The notes beneath the pieces are model-generated. The model had not been told where the DNA came from and did not search any database. It worked only from the letters and a program-made list of their open reading frames with translations. A program made the translations under genes and the position numbers. This document shows positions 12,340 through 24,585 of a stretch of DNA of 64,000 bases, piece by piece. The DNA lies in contig JAKTNV010000041.1 of NCBI GenBank assembly GCA_022747635.1, positions 2,232,501-2,296,500 on the forward strand. Reading direction: 5' to 3'. The stretch's first letter is position 1. Every line of letters begins with the position of its first letter. This DNA is from Hetaerina americana. Its lineage: Eukaryota > Arthropoda > Insecta > Odonata > Calopterygidae.

Positions 12340-13520
12340 CGACTCCGACGCCCGGGGGCGGAATGTGAGAGAGCGCATTCTTCAGGCGCCAACACCCGAA
12401 GGGGCAGAGATACCTGCCGGGGCGCGTTGAAACAGCCAACCACCCCCCGGGACACACCGCTCCCTCTTCCTTCGCTCTCTCGGCCGTCCCGAGGGAGAGA
12501 GACGGACGGCGGCGCGTCTTCTTCCTCCAACGGCTCCCGGAATGCCCCACAGGCAGCGAGACTGGTCCGAAAAGGAGGGGGAAGAGGTCAATCGCCGGCC
12601 CTCGGAGATAGGGGCGTCGCGGGGAAGGAGCCCCCGTCTGAGGCGGGCGGTATCGCACGGCGCCGCACTCCCTCCCTCCATGCCGCGGGCGCACGTGCGA
12701 GGGCAAACCGGGGGAGTCAAACACGGGGAACGAGTACGTCACGCCTTATCGTTTCCTCGAATTACTAAAAAGGAGACACGTGTGCCAATAGGAACGAGGC
12801 GTGCACCCAGTCACGGTATTTCGAAACGTCGATTCGGAGGAGATCACGAGCAAATGGCAGCGACGCGAGGACGCCGGGTGCTTGTATTCCTCACCTTGGG
12901 TCGGACGACGAGGGCCGCGGGTCCCGGCGAAGGGGCCCTCCTCCTCCCGGAGATGGCGGCGACTCCCGTCGACGGCCGCCGGAGGAGCATTCAGGGCGAC
13001 GCGGGGCGATTAGGGAGCGCCGACCTTGGGCGAGGAATTCCCGAGAACGGCACGAAGAAATGATAATCCCGAGGGTGGAAGGGAACCCCGGGGGTGGAAG
13101 CGGCCCCCGTGACTTACGAGGGGCGGGAATCACTCTGGGGAAACACGCACAAACAATCACGCACACACTCACTCACACGCGCGGGACGATGCGGGCCGAG
13201 CGCGTGCGCCGATTCCGGTGCCCCACGTCCTTAGCCACTTCGATCCAAAACGGCCGCTGCTTACGCTCCGGCGGTCGAGCGACAACTAGCTGGGGGCGCT
13301 CGCTCGCATGAACCGCTCTCGCCCCCTCCCCTCCCTTCCCCCCTCCCGAGAAACGAGAAGAGCCACGGAGGGAGGGAGGGAGGGAGAGGATGGACGACGC
13401 TTTCTTCTTGCGGTCGAGGGCGGAGGAGGCAGCGGGGAGAGGCCAGGTAGTCGAGAGGGCCGGCCAGGCGCCATCGGGGGTCATCAGCCATTCATTCCAG
13501 GACGCGGCCCAAACTAGCGA
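12340..13520. other. CpG-rich GC island
   Basis: The longest GC-rich block in the window, dense in CpG, with a CACACTCACTCACACGCGC stretch at about 13155-13180 and polypurine (GGGA)n near 13365-13390. Several overlapping open frames of 60-173 residues occur on both strands. This is typical of GC-rich DNA without stops, and no protein family is recognisable. It could be the promoter or first exon of an unseen gene, which would need expression data to show. Confidence 0.5.
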
Positions 13521-14096
13521 AAGTAGCCGCGATAGTGAGCACCATTTTCTTCCGCTTGTTCTTTTCTTTCTTGCTGCGAGTGCAAACCTTTAACAGCAAG
13601 CCTGTTCGCGGACGGTGACATTATCCGTAGGCACGAGTTGACGCCCGTTTCTTTCCCATGGTTGTTAACACGCATTCGTTATAGCTAGCGCGATCCGTCG
13701 GTTTGATTTTTCCTCATCTCTCGCTCGGCAGAAGATACGCGCTGCGGCTGCAAGTGGGCGTTCCACCTCCCCTCCGCTCGCCGCGTGTTGCCAAATCTAC
13801 TCTCCACGGGCAATCCGAGCGAACGGAGCACAGAAGTGCGCGCGCTTCCTCACGGCTCGGCACCTGTTTCCTTACGGTTCGAGCTTCACGGTTACGTCGA
13901 CGTCACGCCTCTAAGGAAATCCCCATAATTCCGGGAGCTTGCGTCGTTTCAAATCCCCATACTAGTACTTTCACATATTTGAATAGCAATCTAAACTGTA
14001 AAATATATGCAGATACATTGGACTCCAAAATGGATAAGTGGCTAAATTCAAAGAAATGATGGAGACAGTAACTTCCAACGAAGTCATCCGCTAAAC
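13521..14096. other. Unassigned stretch
   Basis: Moderate GC with no recognisable coding or repeat content. Confidence 0.4.
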
Positions 14097-14333
14097 ATGC
14101 ATAACAATTTAACTATTTCAGAGTGTAAAAATCATTCGCCTCGACCGGGATTCGATCCCGGACCCCTCGATGCCCGGTCGAGTGCTTTAACCAGTTAATC
14201 CAGAGAGGGGAACTGAAACATCTCGCATCGAACAACATCAGAGGACGCTGGTGGCTGAACTGGCCAAAGCACTCGGCCGGACATCCGAATCCCTCTCCGG
14301 GCGAATCATTTTTTTCCCCTCTGAAATTGTTGC
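14097..14333. repeat. Palindromic repeat of two divergent tRNA-like sequences, copy 1
   Basis: The left arm (about 14104-14215) is a minus-strand tRNA-like sequence with B-box GGGATCGAATCCCGG (seen as CCGGGATTCGATCCC) and the GAGTGCTTTAACCAGTTAA arm. The right arm (about 14240-14333) is a plus-strand tRNA-like sequence with GTGGCTGAACTGGCCAAAGC and CCGAATCCCTCTCCGGG. The outer ends are also complementary (TTTCAGAG..ATTCGCC against GCGAATCA..CTCTGAAATTG). The 5' ends of the two tRNA-like units face each other in the centre. The same architecture is found at 27857-28090. Confidence 0.75.
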
Positions 14334-14430
14334 CTTTTTCGAAGATTTTTAGGCTCCATCAATATAATCAATCCGCAGCGTGTATCATTGTTTCAAAAGT
14401 GTGTTCGGACACTTACTTCTCTGAGGCATA

Positions 14431-15746
14431 CGAGGTGTGTGCAAAAGGTAAGGTGACTTCATGTTTTCATGAAAACATATTACCTTGTTATTCAATACTC
14501 GAGTTGTCCCCTTCAAAGTAATCCCCCACAGATATAACAACACACTTGTTCCAACGCTTTTTACAAGACTCGAAGCAATTCTGATGAGCACTCTTTGGTA
14601 TAGCCTTGAGCTCTTCCAGCAATGCAGTCTTTATCTCCTCAATCGTTTCAAATCTCCATCCTTTCATAGGCCTCTTCAGTTTTGGGAGCAGGAAGAAGTT
14701 GCAGGGGGCCAAATCCGGTGAATATGGTGGCTGAGGCTTGATTGCTGTGTTGTTTTTGGGCAAAAAATCTCTCGCGAGCAACGATGAGTGAGCAGGTGCT
14801 TTATCGTACTGCATAAGCCATGAATTGTTTTTTTACAATTCCGGAAGTTTTTTCTCATTAATTCTCGCAAACGGCGCATATCATCAAGGTAATTCTCCTT
14901 AGTGACCACACGACCTTGCGGTAAGAACCAGTGATGCCCTACACCACGATAATCGAAGAAAAAAGTGAACAAACTTTGGCATTTGATCGAACGTGGCATG
15001 CTTTTTTCGGTCTTGGTTCTCCTGGGTCCTTCCATTGGGACGGTTGGGCTTTAATTGCGGCGTCATAGCTATACAATAATGATTCTTCGCCAGTTATGAT
15101 CCTTTTGAGCAAATCAGGACAATCAATGACGTCATTCAAAAGCTCCTGAGTGACGCTCATTCGATGGTTCTTCTGGTCAAAATGAAGCAGTTTCAGAACG
15201 AGCTCCGATGACATACGTCTCATACCTAAAACATCCGAAAAATTGCATGGCACGAGCCAACCGATATGCCAACACCCTCGACAACTTCTCCAATGGTGAT
15301 TCGACGATTGGCCAATGCTAATTTCTTCACCGCTTCAACGTTTCCATCAGTTGTTGACGAGCTGGGGCGTCCAGAGCGAGGTTCGTCATTGGCACCTTCT
15401 CGGCCATCTTGGAAGAGCTTGTACAACTTATAAACTTTTTTTTTACTCAGAGCAGACTGACCGTATTCCACTGTCAACACGTCAAGTGTTTTGGAGCACT
15501 TAATTCTATATTTTTGCACAAAATTTGATACAAATTCATCGATCCATTTTTTTCATAGCAGAAAATCACCGAGCACACCTAAACGCGTCCAACATTTTTA
15601 TCTGTCAAAAACAAACTAAATACGCTATATTGTTGGAACTGTACATAAATATATGAGAATTGTGTAAAAATGTAGCAAAATAAAAAAATCGAATGTATGT
15701 TGCCCGCGAAATTTGAAAAGTCACCTTACGTTTTGAACACACTTCG
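14431..15746 (-). mobile_element. mariner transposon, complete ends, inactive
   Basis: The ends are imperfect inverted repeats: 14431-14459 against 15718-15746, 29 bases with three mismatches, both ending inwards with GTAAGGTGACTT. The dinucleotide TA flanks both sides (14429-14430 and 15747-15748), the mariner target duplication. The length of 1316 bp is normal for mariner. The transposase lies on the minus strand and is broken. Confidence 0.9.
14488..15519 (-). pseudogene. mariner transposase, frameshifted, catalytic residues altered
   Basis: Four overlapping minus-strand segments (15519-15226, 15253-14939, 15035-14676, 14814-14488) make up one D,D34D transposase. The N-terminal DNA-binding part has KVYKLYKLFQDGRE and RSGRPSSST. 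The catalytic core has ITGEES where the family has TGDE (first Asp changed to Glu), then FDYRGVGHHWFLPQGR, YDKAPAH (second Asp kept), and SPDLAPCNFFLLPKLK where the third Asp is Asn. At least three frameshifts separate the pieces. Both the frame and two of the three metal-binding positions are lost, so the copy cannot be active. Confidence 0.9.
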
Positions 15747-15748
15747 TA

Positions 15749-16371
15749 TGTTAAAATATATAAGTTGAAAATAGATATGTAATTAACTAAATAATATTGA
15801 AACGTTCGTCGTTGACTCATTCCAACGATTAGCTAACTTGGAATCTCGCAGAGTACGTACTTGTCAATGCCGAGCGATTGTGAATAGACCATAGGAATGC
15901 CTGACGAGGGCCTCATGCGATCTATGGGGAAAGACGAGCGATGCATTCTTCATATCAAAACGGAAATATAGCGATCGACGTCGCCCGATAATATGCTTAT
16001 TCTCCTGGTGTCTATTTGTGCCACATTTCGGTGAGCATAGGGGACATCGTCAGAGAGCTGAAATTTCTTATAAAATCAATAATCGATTTTCATCATCATC
16101 AAATCTTACAGCGGAAAACGATCTTTCTCTGGGTAATTCATCATTTGACGCAGGGCAATCCCAGGACCGTCAAAACATTATTTGTAATTGCCCTTTATGT
16201 GTATCTTTTAAAAGTCTCATGTAAAAAAGTTGTTGTCTCTGCTCCACGTTTCCTCAAAGAGAGAGGAGTGTGTGTGTACCACTAGGGAACGAAAAAAAAC
16301 CGATATACGCCAAAAAGAAAGGAAACTCGAACGATTCCACTGAAAACGTGAGAGCTTCTTTGTAATGAATA
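15749..16371. other. Unassigned AT-rich stretch
   Basis: No gene or known repeat seen between the mariner and RTE copy 2. Confidence 0.5.
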
Positions 16372-18476
16372 TATTTATGGACACTATAGAGAATATGAGT
16401 CCTGGCAGCTAAGGGACTCGGCCCAATCGATCGTGTGTTGTGCCCGGCAGCGGAAGAGGGCTTCCGTGGTCGTCACCTCACGAAACCCTTGCAGGGGAAA
16501 ACCGAAAGTAGGAGGACAGAAGACGGAGAAGGAGACAAAATTAGCTAGAATAGGAACTTGGAATGTTAGGACAATTATAAGGTTAGTAAATTAGAGAATA
16601 TGAAGTGAAAGATTGAAAGAGGAAAAATAAATATTTTAGGTCTATGCAAGGTAATTTGGAAGGATAGCGGGTATTACTACAGAGATAATTATAGAATAAT
16701 ACAGCGGAGGGGAAGAGAGCCAACGAGGGTTTACCATAATATTGAATAAAGAAGTAGAAAGAAGCATAGTCTAAATAGAACAAGCAACGGATAGAATGTT
16801 ACTAATAGAGGTAAAAGTAGAACTGACGAACTTGGTATTTTTCAGGTATACATGCGACCGAACAACCATGAGGAGAAGTAGGTTGATAGGACATACGATC
16901 AGTTAGAGGACATAATCGCGTGTATTCCTGCAGGGAAACATTTGATAGGGATGGGGGATTGGATAGCAACGGTAGGTGAAGGAGATGGTGAAAAGGGGAG
17001 GGAGTACGGTTTAGGCACGAGGAATGACCGCGGGGAAAGATGAATTGGGTTCCACTGGAGTCAGGGGTTAGTCATCACCAAAACATCATAAAAGGAGTAG
17101 GTATACATGGAAAATCCGAGGTGACTCAGATAAGTAATATAATTATATTCTTGTTAGGCACAGGTTAAGGAACAGTGTGATTATTTCCCACAGCTTCCTG
17201 GGAGCTGATGCTAACTCTAACCTCATTTAGTTATGATGAAGTGTATCGTTGTTCAAAAACATAAGGAAGGGGTGGCGGGTTGGGAAATGGATGGTAGAAG
17301 CATTAAATGGATTGAAAAGGAGGGAGTATCAGCAAGCAATAGAGAAAACCATGGAGGACGGCAAAGAGCTGAGTACTAGTACAATTACTATCGGAGAAAA
17401 ATGGGAAAGTATCTAGAAAGGGTTAACGAAAGCCGCAAATTAAACTATTGGACCGGCAATGCGAAAAGGACTAGAAAACCATTGATCACGGATAAGATAA
17501 TAACAAAGATGGATGAGAGGAAAAATGGAAGAATGTAAACAAAGAGCTGGGAAAACAGAAGTACAAAGAGTTAAACAATAAACTGAGGTGGGCAAAAAAT
17601 TAAGCAAAAGAGGCATGGTGGAAAACTCAGTGTGAGAATATGGAAAGTTTGCATAGGTAGGGTGAAATTGATGCCCTCTACAGCAAAGTTAGATCTTTAT
17701 CAAGAAGTAAGAAGGGAAGATCTATGCTAAGAGTTAGAGATAAGGCGGGTAAGATAATAGTTGATGAAGGAAAGACCCAAAACAGATGTAAGGAATATAT
17801 AGAAGAACTATAAACTAAAGAACATAGACCAACAAGATTAGACATAGAAAAGGAATATGACGTAGAGGAAGATAGCTTAGGTCCAGGCATACTCGACGAT
17901 GAGATACAAAGGGCATTAAGGGAGGTGAAGCTAAATAAGGCCGTGGGGATGGATAAACTCCTGCGGAACTACTAAAATGTTTAGTAATATGTGGGAGGAA
18001 GATGTTATATGGGCTGCTTCGTAGTATTTATGAAGAAGGAATCTGGCCGGAAGACTTTGCGAGATCAGTTTTAGTTCCCATTCCGAAAAAGGTAAAGGCT
18101 ACCTCATGTGAGAACTACAGGTCAATAAGTTTGATATCCCACGCAGCTAAAGTTGTTCTAAGGATCGTGAACAAAAGGATAGAGAGTAGGGCAAATGATT
18201 ACTTAGGGGATGATTAGTTTGGGTTTAGGAAGGGGAAAGTACGCGTGATGCCAATGCAGTAATGAGATTTCAAATCGAGAGGAATATAGAATACAATCAG
18301 GACAAAGTTGCCTGTTTCGTAGATTTCGAACAGTCGTTTGATAGAGTGGATTAGGGAAACCTAACGAGTACATTGAAGAAATAGATTGGAGGGACAGGAG
18401 CCTAAACCACAACCTGTCTCAGACTGCTCAGGTGCGAGTGAGGAACGGGCAGTCCGCATGGGCTGTATTAATCCAT
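16372..18476 (+). mobile_element. RTE-type LINE copy 2, 5' two-thirds, heavily decayed
   Basis: The copy starts near the reference start codon (GAGTCCTGGCA) and follows the intact element through the endonuclease, linker and RT up to the region before GWAVLGRG. It is the most diverged RTE copy: only one short frame survives (18002-18217, with LVPIPKKVKATSCENYR and NKRIESRANDYLGDD). It stops at about 18470, well short of the 3' end, which is unusual because LINE insertions normally keep the 3' end. Confidence 0.85.
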
Positions 18477-18979
18477 TGGCAATCCATTTAATGCTTCTCC
18501 GTTCCATTTTCTAACCCGCTGCCCCTGCCTTTTTTTTAAACGGACGCTACATTTCATAACAACTAAATTGTGGTCAGAGCCCGCATCCACTCCTGGGAAG
18601 CTCTGCGAATTTATCACACTGTTTCTAAACCTCTGTCTAAACAGAATATAATCTAGCTGATTCCTCTCTGAGTCACCTGGCAATTTCCGTGTGTACCTGC
18701 GTCTTTTGTGGTGTCTAAGCCAAGTGTTGGTGATGACTAACCCCTGCCTCCTGCAGAACTCAATTGCTTTCTCCCCGCGGTAATTCCTGTCTAAACCGTA
18801 GTCCCCTACCTCAACACAATCTCTTCCTTCGCCTAACGTCGCATTCCAATCCCCCATCACTATCAAATATTTTCCTGCAGCAACACACGTGATTACATCC
18901 TCTGATTGATATCGTATATCCTGTCGACTCGACATCTTGCTCCGTATGGTTGCTCGGTGGCATGTATACCTGAATAATA

Positions 18980-18981
<2 letters not shown>
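18477..18981 (-). mobile_element. RTE-type LINE copy 3, endonuclease fragment
   Basis: Minus-strand open frame 18935-18468 carries VMGDWNATLGEGRD (endonuclease catalytic Asp/Asn), NTWLRHHKRRRYTRKLPGDS, and SDHNLVVMKCSVRLKK, matching residues ~165-325 of the intact ORF. It joins copy 2 in the opposite orientation and ends in a long AT tract. It repeats the region already present in copy 2, so it is a separate copy and not an inversion of it. Confidence 0.85.
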
Positions 18982-19051
<70 letters not shown>

Positions 19052-19117
19052 TACATATATATATATTTATATTTATATATATTTATATATATTTATATAT
19101 ATTTATATATATATATA
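18982..19117. repeat. (AT)n with TTTATA variants
   Basis: About 135 bases of AT, the right half alternating with ATTTATAT. It joins RTE copy 3 to a truncated SINE-A. Confidence 0.9.
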
Positions 19118-19231
19118 GGCCCCCGTACCCTGATTGTGAATTTCACACGCCGTCGGGCTTAGTACAGTGTGAACTCTTCCATCACGTACTAAACCGACGT
19201 TCCGGCTGATTACTGTGTTTAAGGTTATATA
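19118..19231 (+). mobile_element. SINE-A 3' half (left arm of a palindrome)
   Basis: Begins GGCCCCCGTACCCTGATTGT and runs through CCGTCGGGCTTAGTAC to the 3' block and a GGTTATATATATA tail. It pairs with the minus-strand SINE-A that follows, giving inverted arms of about 105 bases that meet tail to tail at about 19231. Confidence 0.8.
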
Positions 19232-19491
19232 TATAAAACCATAAACACATTAATCAACCCGAAGGTCGATTTGGTAGGTGATAGCAGAGTTCACCCAGTA
19301 CTAAGCCCGACGGCGTGTGAAATTCACACATCAGGGTAGGGGGGCCAGTTCCTAGGTTATGGTTTCCCAGGAAGACGTGGTATCTGAAAAATCACATATC
19401 TTGGGTGGAGATGCAGGTGCCCAAAGTGCCTTACCCGGGAATCGAACCCGGGACCCTCCGGTTAGTAGTCAAACGCTCTACCCCCTACGCG

Positions 19492-19496
<5 letters not shown>
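19232..19496 (-). mobile_element. SINE-A, full-length, minus strand
   Basis: On the minus strand: tRNA-like head at 19496-19430 (GCGTAGGGGGTAGAGCGTTT as A-box region, B-box GGGTTCGATTCCCGG), the body with CCTGGGAAACCATAACC, then GGGCTTAGTACTGGGTGAAC and the 3' block, ending in a short AT tail near 19232. This is the best-preserved SINE-A head in the window. A functional tRNA is unlikely because the sequence continues into the shared SINE body. Confidence 0.75.

Positions 19497-19555
<59 letters not shown>
19495..19555. repeat. (AT)n microsatellite
   Basis: Pure AT directly 5' of the minus-strand SINE-A head. The SINE appears to have inserted at the edge of an AT tract. Confidence 0.9.
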
Positions 19556-20254
<699 letters not shown>

Positions 20255-20592
20255 AAGAAGACAAAATTGGACCATCTAGGCTGTGAATCATTCATAGAGC
20301 GAAGGTGAAATAACAGATTAAGTATCTCTCACAAATTGGAAGGATGTCTCGGCCTTCAGTGATGATGAAAATGTATTATTTCCCCCATCGTAGTAGGAGA
20401 GATCATGCCAATAAAATTAGGGAGATCAAGAGTAGAATGGATGACATTTTTTCCTGGAACGATAAGGGATCGGAATAATATTTTCCGATCGCGCCGATAG
20501 GGAAATGTATTTTGGGTCAAAATTACTCTGGTGCGTATTCACCACCTGCCACACACCCTGGCGGTGGCTTGCAGGGACCTAAAATTAAAAAG
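20255..20592 (+). mobile_element. CR1/L2-like LINE, 3' end fragment
   Basis: TTGGAAGGATGTCTC, GTAGTAGGAGAGATCATG and the 3' block CCACACACCCTGGCGGTGGC to GCAGGGACC match other plus-strand and minus-strand copies (for example reverse complement of 9300-9420). The 5' part is missing. Confidence 0.65.
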
Positions 20593-21845
20593 GGGGCGTC
20601 AACCGTGCGGGGGTTGAGGGGGCCAGATGTATACCGGATAGGCTCAAGCGGCTAGCATCATAGGCGCTATAACGCAATCAGAATGACACTGGACTATTTT
20701 GGTGAGGGTGATTGGCGCATTCATATTGGATGACTTAGAAAAATTAAAATATCTTTACGTACGATTTGAAACTCACACAAATGACGCCGAATATAATACA
20801 TTTGTGATACATTATATTCAGTGTTCACGATATCACTACGCATCCAGGGGATTCGGCTATTTCTCCGTATTTTTTCCCCAAACGAGCAGTTTGAGTGCAC
20901 CCAAGAGAGTTTAGAACAATTTATAGCCACGGAAAGTTGATGGCATTCATTCTTATTTTTCTGATTCATCATAAAGGTCACTTATGCTATCGTCCAATCT
21001 CGGAGGAATTCATTCCCAAGTTCGTCTTAGGTTCTCTTTGAATCTGACTCCAGTCTCAGCCTGCTCAGCCAAATAATGGAACAAAAACAAGGAACACTCA
21101 TAACATATCCTGAAGCGACTTGTTTATTACTCCACTCAATGTGTGCTCTATCACTTGAGCAACAAATGATAAGGCAAAACTAATTGGGAATCAAAGCCAT
21201 CATATCATTGACCTCAATTTCATGTAAAAACGTTCTTAAAAAGGAGAGAGGCACGTGACGTCAACCTGGGGATGGCGATCGCGGTGAAATTTCAAACTTT
21301 TGAGCAAATGTGAACACAAAAATAACCGTGGGATATTAAATGGGCTTATGGAAGAGTTTGCCGAACAAGATGCGTATACTGCAGTTAGCATTCGATCACT
21401 TAATTTTTCATCGCCTACAGAAGTGTGTGCGGGAGATTTGTATGATGTTTTCCCCTCGATCATTAACGAAGGAAATTGTGTCGTAAGCCGCGTCGGTGGG
21501 GTGGGGAGCCCGTCCACCCCAATGGCCGCTCGACCCCCGGGAGTCTGCGGCTGATCACCAGGCCGAGCGAAACTCTTCTCGAAAAAGGGAAAATCTGCGG
21601 CTGATCAAATGGCGGGCGAAGTGCGGAAGCCTCTCAACGGCTATTTGCGTGAGAAAGTGCTCGTGTTGAGACCGGAGCCAAGTGTAGAAACTCTTAGAAT
21701 ACTGTATATCCGACTAAGATAAGGCAAGGGGACACACGGTGCGGAATGGATGCATGTGACATGAGTGGAAATGAAAGTAGGAAGTGGGAGGGAGGGGTGG
21801 GGGAGAAAGAGAAACCTGGCGTAAGGCGATGTGGAAGCATGTCTC
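20593..21845. other. Unassigned stretch
   Basis: No recognisable exon or repeat in this interval. Confidence 0.4.
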
Positions 21846-21912
21846 TGGAAGGCACGGTGGCTTGATGGATAAGAGACTAAAGTCCGTAGGGCCCGGATTC
21901 AATTTCAGCTGA
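21846..21912 (+). repeat. tRNA-like (SINE head) sequence, tentative
   Basis: GGCACGGTGGCTTGATGGAT and CCCGGATTCAATTTC are spaced like A and B boxes. The sequence lies just before a CR1-like copy. The B-box deviates (AATTTC) and no second copy was found. Confidence 0.4.
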
Positions 21913-21944
21913 CGTCAAAGCATGACCCAAGGGTGTGTTGAGCA

Positions 21945-22770
21945 TTGAAAAATTTATATTAATGTAGTACCCTGCAAGTCTACGCTAGGTTGTGTGGCAG
22001 GAGGTGAATAACCTTACCGCGGTCGGACAATGTTATTCTGATCCCCTTTCGTTTGTGGAAAAAATTGCATCTTAAATCTATCTGTTGTACACTTAAAATA
22101 TATAATTTTATTGAAATTATGTCTCCTACCGCAGTACGATGGGGTCGTAACATATTTTTTACATATCGCTATTGAAGAGACGTCCTTCCAATTTTTACGA
22201 GAGTTTCTATCTGTAATTTAATCTTCGCTCTATTGAGTGATTCCCAGCCTAGCTCCTCTAATATTTTGGATGCGCTACTAAGTTAATCAAAGCAACGTTT
22301 TACAAATCTAGCTCCTCTACACAGCATGTGATCCAATTCGGCAACTAATCCAATTTTGTGAGATTCCCATTCATAGTTGCAGCATATTCTAAATGAGGCC
22401 TAACCAACGAAAGATAACATTTCTCTTTGACCTTTCCATCGCATTTACCAAGTACTCTTCTGATAAATCCAACTATTTTGTTGGCTTGTCCACATATTCC
22501 CCGCATGTATGTTTTACTCGGGAGAGGTCGTGATTGAGGGTGACGCCTTTAAGTATTTAATCGAGTCTACACATTCCATTTCGAAGTTCCCGATGCAGTA
22601 GGCGTTCGGGAGGGAATTGCTCTTTTTCCAAAAATTCCTAACCACGCACTCTTTGAGTTCAATTTTAACTGCCAAGAGTCACGCTAACGTTGTATAGCAT
22701 TAGGATCACCCGATAAAGTTACTTTGTCCTCAGAATGAAAGTGATATCTAAGAACGACAGCATCGACGGC
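21945..22770 (-). mobile_element. CR1/L2-like LINE, 3' portion
   Basis: Follows the same minus-strand order as 9290-10175: 3' terminus at 21970-22010, then the ATTCTAAATGAGGCCTAACC and TTTTGTTGGCTTGTCCACAT blocks. The coding frame is destroyed. Truncated before the RT core. Confidence 0.75.
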
Positions 22771-23514
22771 AAATAAAGGCATCCTACGGGTAACCACGGA
22801 GTTAATTGAACTTCTTTCTGGGAAGTCAGAGGCGCCACGCGGGGATAAAGGGAATTCTGGTCTCATTCTCTCCGCTTTCATGATCACCGATGGTCCTTGT
22901 CAATTAATATAAGGATTTCTCTCTCGCCGATCGATTACAAACGGCGAGCTATGTTACCAAATGTTTTGTGAAAAAGAGAGAAAGCGGTGCAATAGTAGAC
23001 TATGGAAATGTGAGGGTGACCGTGACTGGAGCACTGTTTTTACGGATTAGAACACGCACACGTGCACGTGGCATGAAATAATCAAGCGAGCCAACCCAAG
23101 GCAATAAGTAGCATTGACATGACTTGGTCGTCAGAGAGAACAATTTCGAACTCTCCGCTGATTGCCTGGCTCGGACATGAAATTTCCGCAAACGCTGAGA
23201 ATATCTTTCTTAATGACTGAAGAAGATCTTCAGTATCCAATTGTTCCAGGCTCGACTTTGTGGAAGTTCATGTTCATTATATGATGAACACAATTTACAT
23301 TTCCACTGTTCTTTATTTTCAACGCTTAGGCGTCATCATCAGCACCTGGTTTTTATTTCGCCTCCCTGATTTTCGGCCAATGTCACGCGTGTGATCGAGC
23401 AATACCTTATCAATTATCAATTCACGGCAGTTCATCGGAGCGAGCCCAATGGCACATGAATTATAAGAATGATTGCAGTAGCGAGTAGCTTGGTGAGAAT
23501 CGGAATAGAATAAT
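22771..23514. other. Unassigned stretch
   Basis: No gene recognised. Two overlapping CACGTG boxes sit at 23059-23070. Confidence 0.4.
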
Positions 23515-23850
23515 GTCAGGAGACGGCGGCGGGCGTCACGTGATCGGAGGCATGCTCACCTCGTGGGAGGTGACGTGGCCGAGGACCTGAGACGAGCGCC
23601 CCCCGAGGGAGCGGCGGAGGCGGACGGGTGAAGAGGGGGGCGGCGGCAACGAGGGAAAAAAGTCCACTCCCCGGAGGAGGAGGAGATGGGCTGCTGGGAC
23701 GGCTGGCTTTTTTCGGGGGGTAGAGGAAGGGCGGGGGAGGAAAATAAACAAGTGGCACTGGGGGGCGGGGGGGAGATGCCGCCGCCTCGCATCGCGTGCA
23801 ACAACCAAACTGCAGCACGCACTCTCCTTCGGAGTCGGGCGCATGCGCAT
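23515..23850. other. GC- and G-rich block
   Basis: G-rich on the plus strand (for example near 23630-23780) with CpG. Overlapping proline/serine-rich minus-strand frames are a composition effect. Confidence 0.5.
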
Positions 23851-24414
23851 GAACCTATGGTGACGTGAAAGATGACCGTGCCGATCCTTTCATTCGGAGC
23901 CATCAATCGCGAGGCGAGGACGTGTCCCCAGGTGCTCCAATCGCGTGCTAATGCGCCTCGCACTCCGGCCCCACGAGTGACCAAAGTCTGCATTCGTGAA
24001 CTCCTCTGCGATAAACAGCAACGGACGACGGAAGAATTCGATTAATCGCCGAAATGCGTTTCGAGTGTGGATTATAAACAGTAAGTTCAAAGCATCCAGC
24101 AATATAGACACAGCGCCCCTATTGGTCGATCATGCAGCGAAAGGATGTCTCCTGACAGGACCACTGGACTCGGAATACGTATATTTCGGCCTTTTTGAAC
24201 AGTTTGACCTGAGCAATTGAGCTGAACTCAAGTCAACTGAGATTACGTTGGATATTTTCCAGCTCTTTGTCGCTTTATTTTCCAGCTCTTTGTCGCTTTA
24301 TATTTAGATAAAAAATATTGAAATGGTCTCCAGAAGTAACTTGTTTTCCATCAGGTTCATTTATAGTAGGTGCTTAACGAATCCCTTGTTATCAGCGATG
24401 CTGCGATCGGCGAC
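23851..24414. other. Unassigned stretch
   Basis: Contains only a two-unit tandem duplication (24255-24301), listed separately. Confidence 0.4.
24255..24301. repeat. Two-unit tandem repeat, 23-bp period
   Basis: CCAGCTCTTTGTCGCTTTAT occurs at 24259 and again at 24282 with no change. Confidence 0.85.
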
Positions 24415-24585
24415 ATTAATACAGCGATGATGTTGAAAATGCATTATCACCCCCGTCGCACTACGATAGGAGAGATCATGTAAATAAAATTATAGAGATT
24501 AAGTGTAGAACAAGAGATTTGAGAAACAATTTTACATTAGAACGATGAGGGATTGAAAGAACGCTATCCGACCTCACTAAGGAGC
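24415..24585 (+). mobile_element. CR1/L2-like LINE fragment
   Basis: GATGATGTTGAAAATGCATT, GATAGGAGAGATCATGT and AATTATAGAGATTAAGTGTA parallel 5700-5790 and 20365-20440. Non-coding remnant. Confidence 0.6.

Noticed and set aside
12304..13517. Several 60-173-residue frames on both strands
   Set aside because: GC-rich DNA has few stops; the frames overlap in many registers and are low-complexity Arg/Gly/Pro/Ser.
16372..18981. Twin priming as the cause of the inverted RTE pair
   Set aside because: The two pieces duplicate the same endonuclease region and neither has a 3' end, which twin priming of one RNA would not give.
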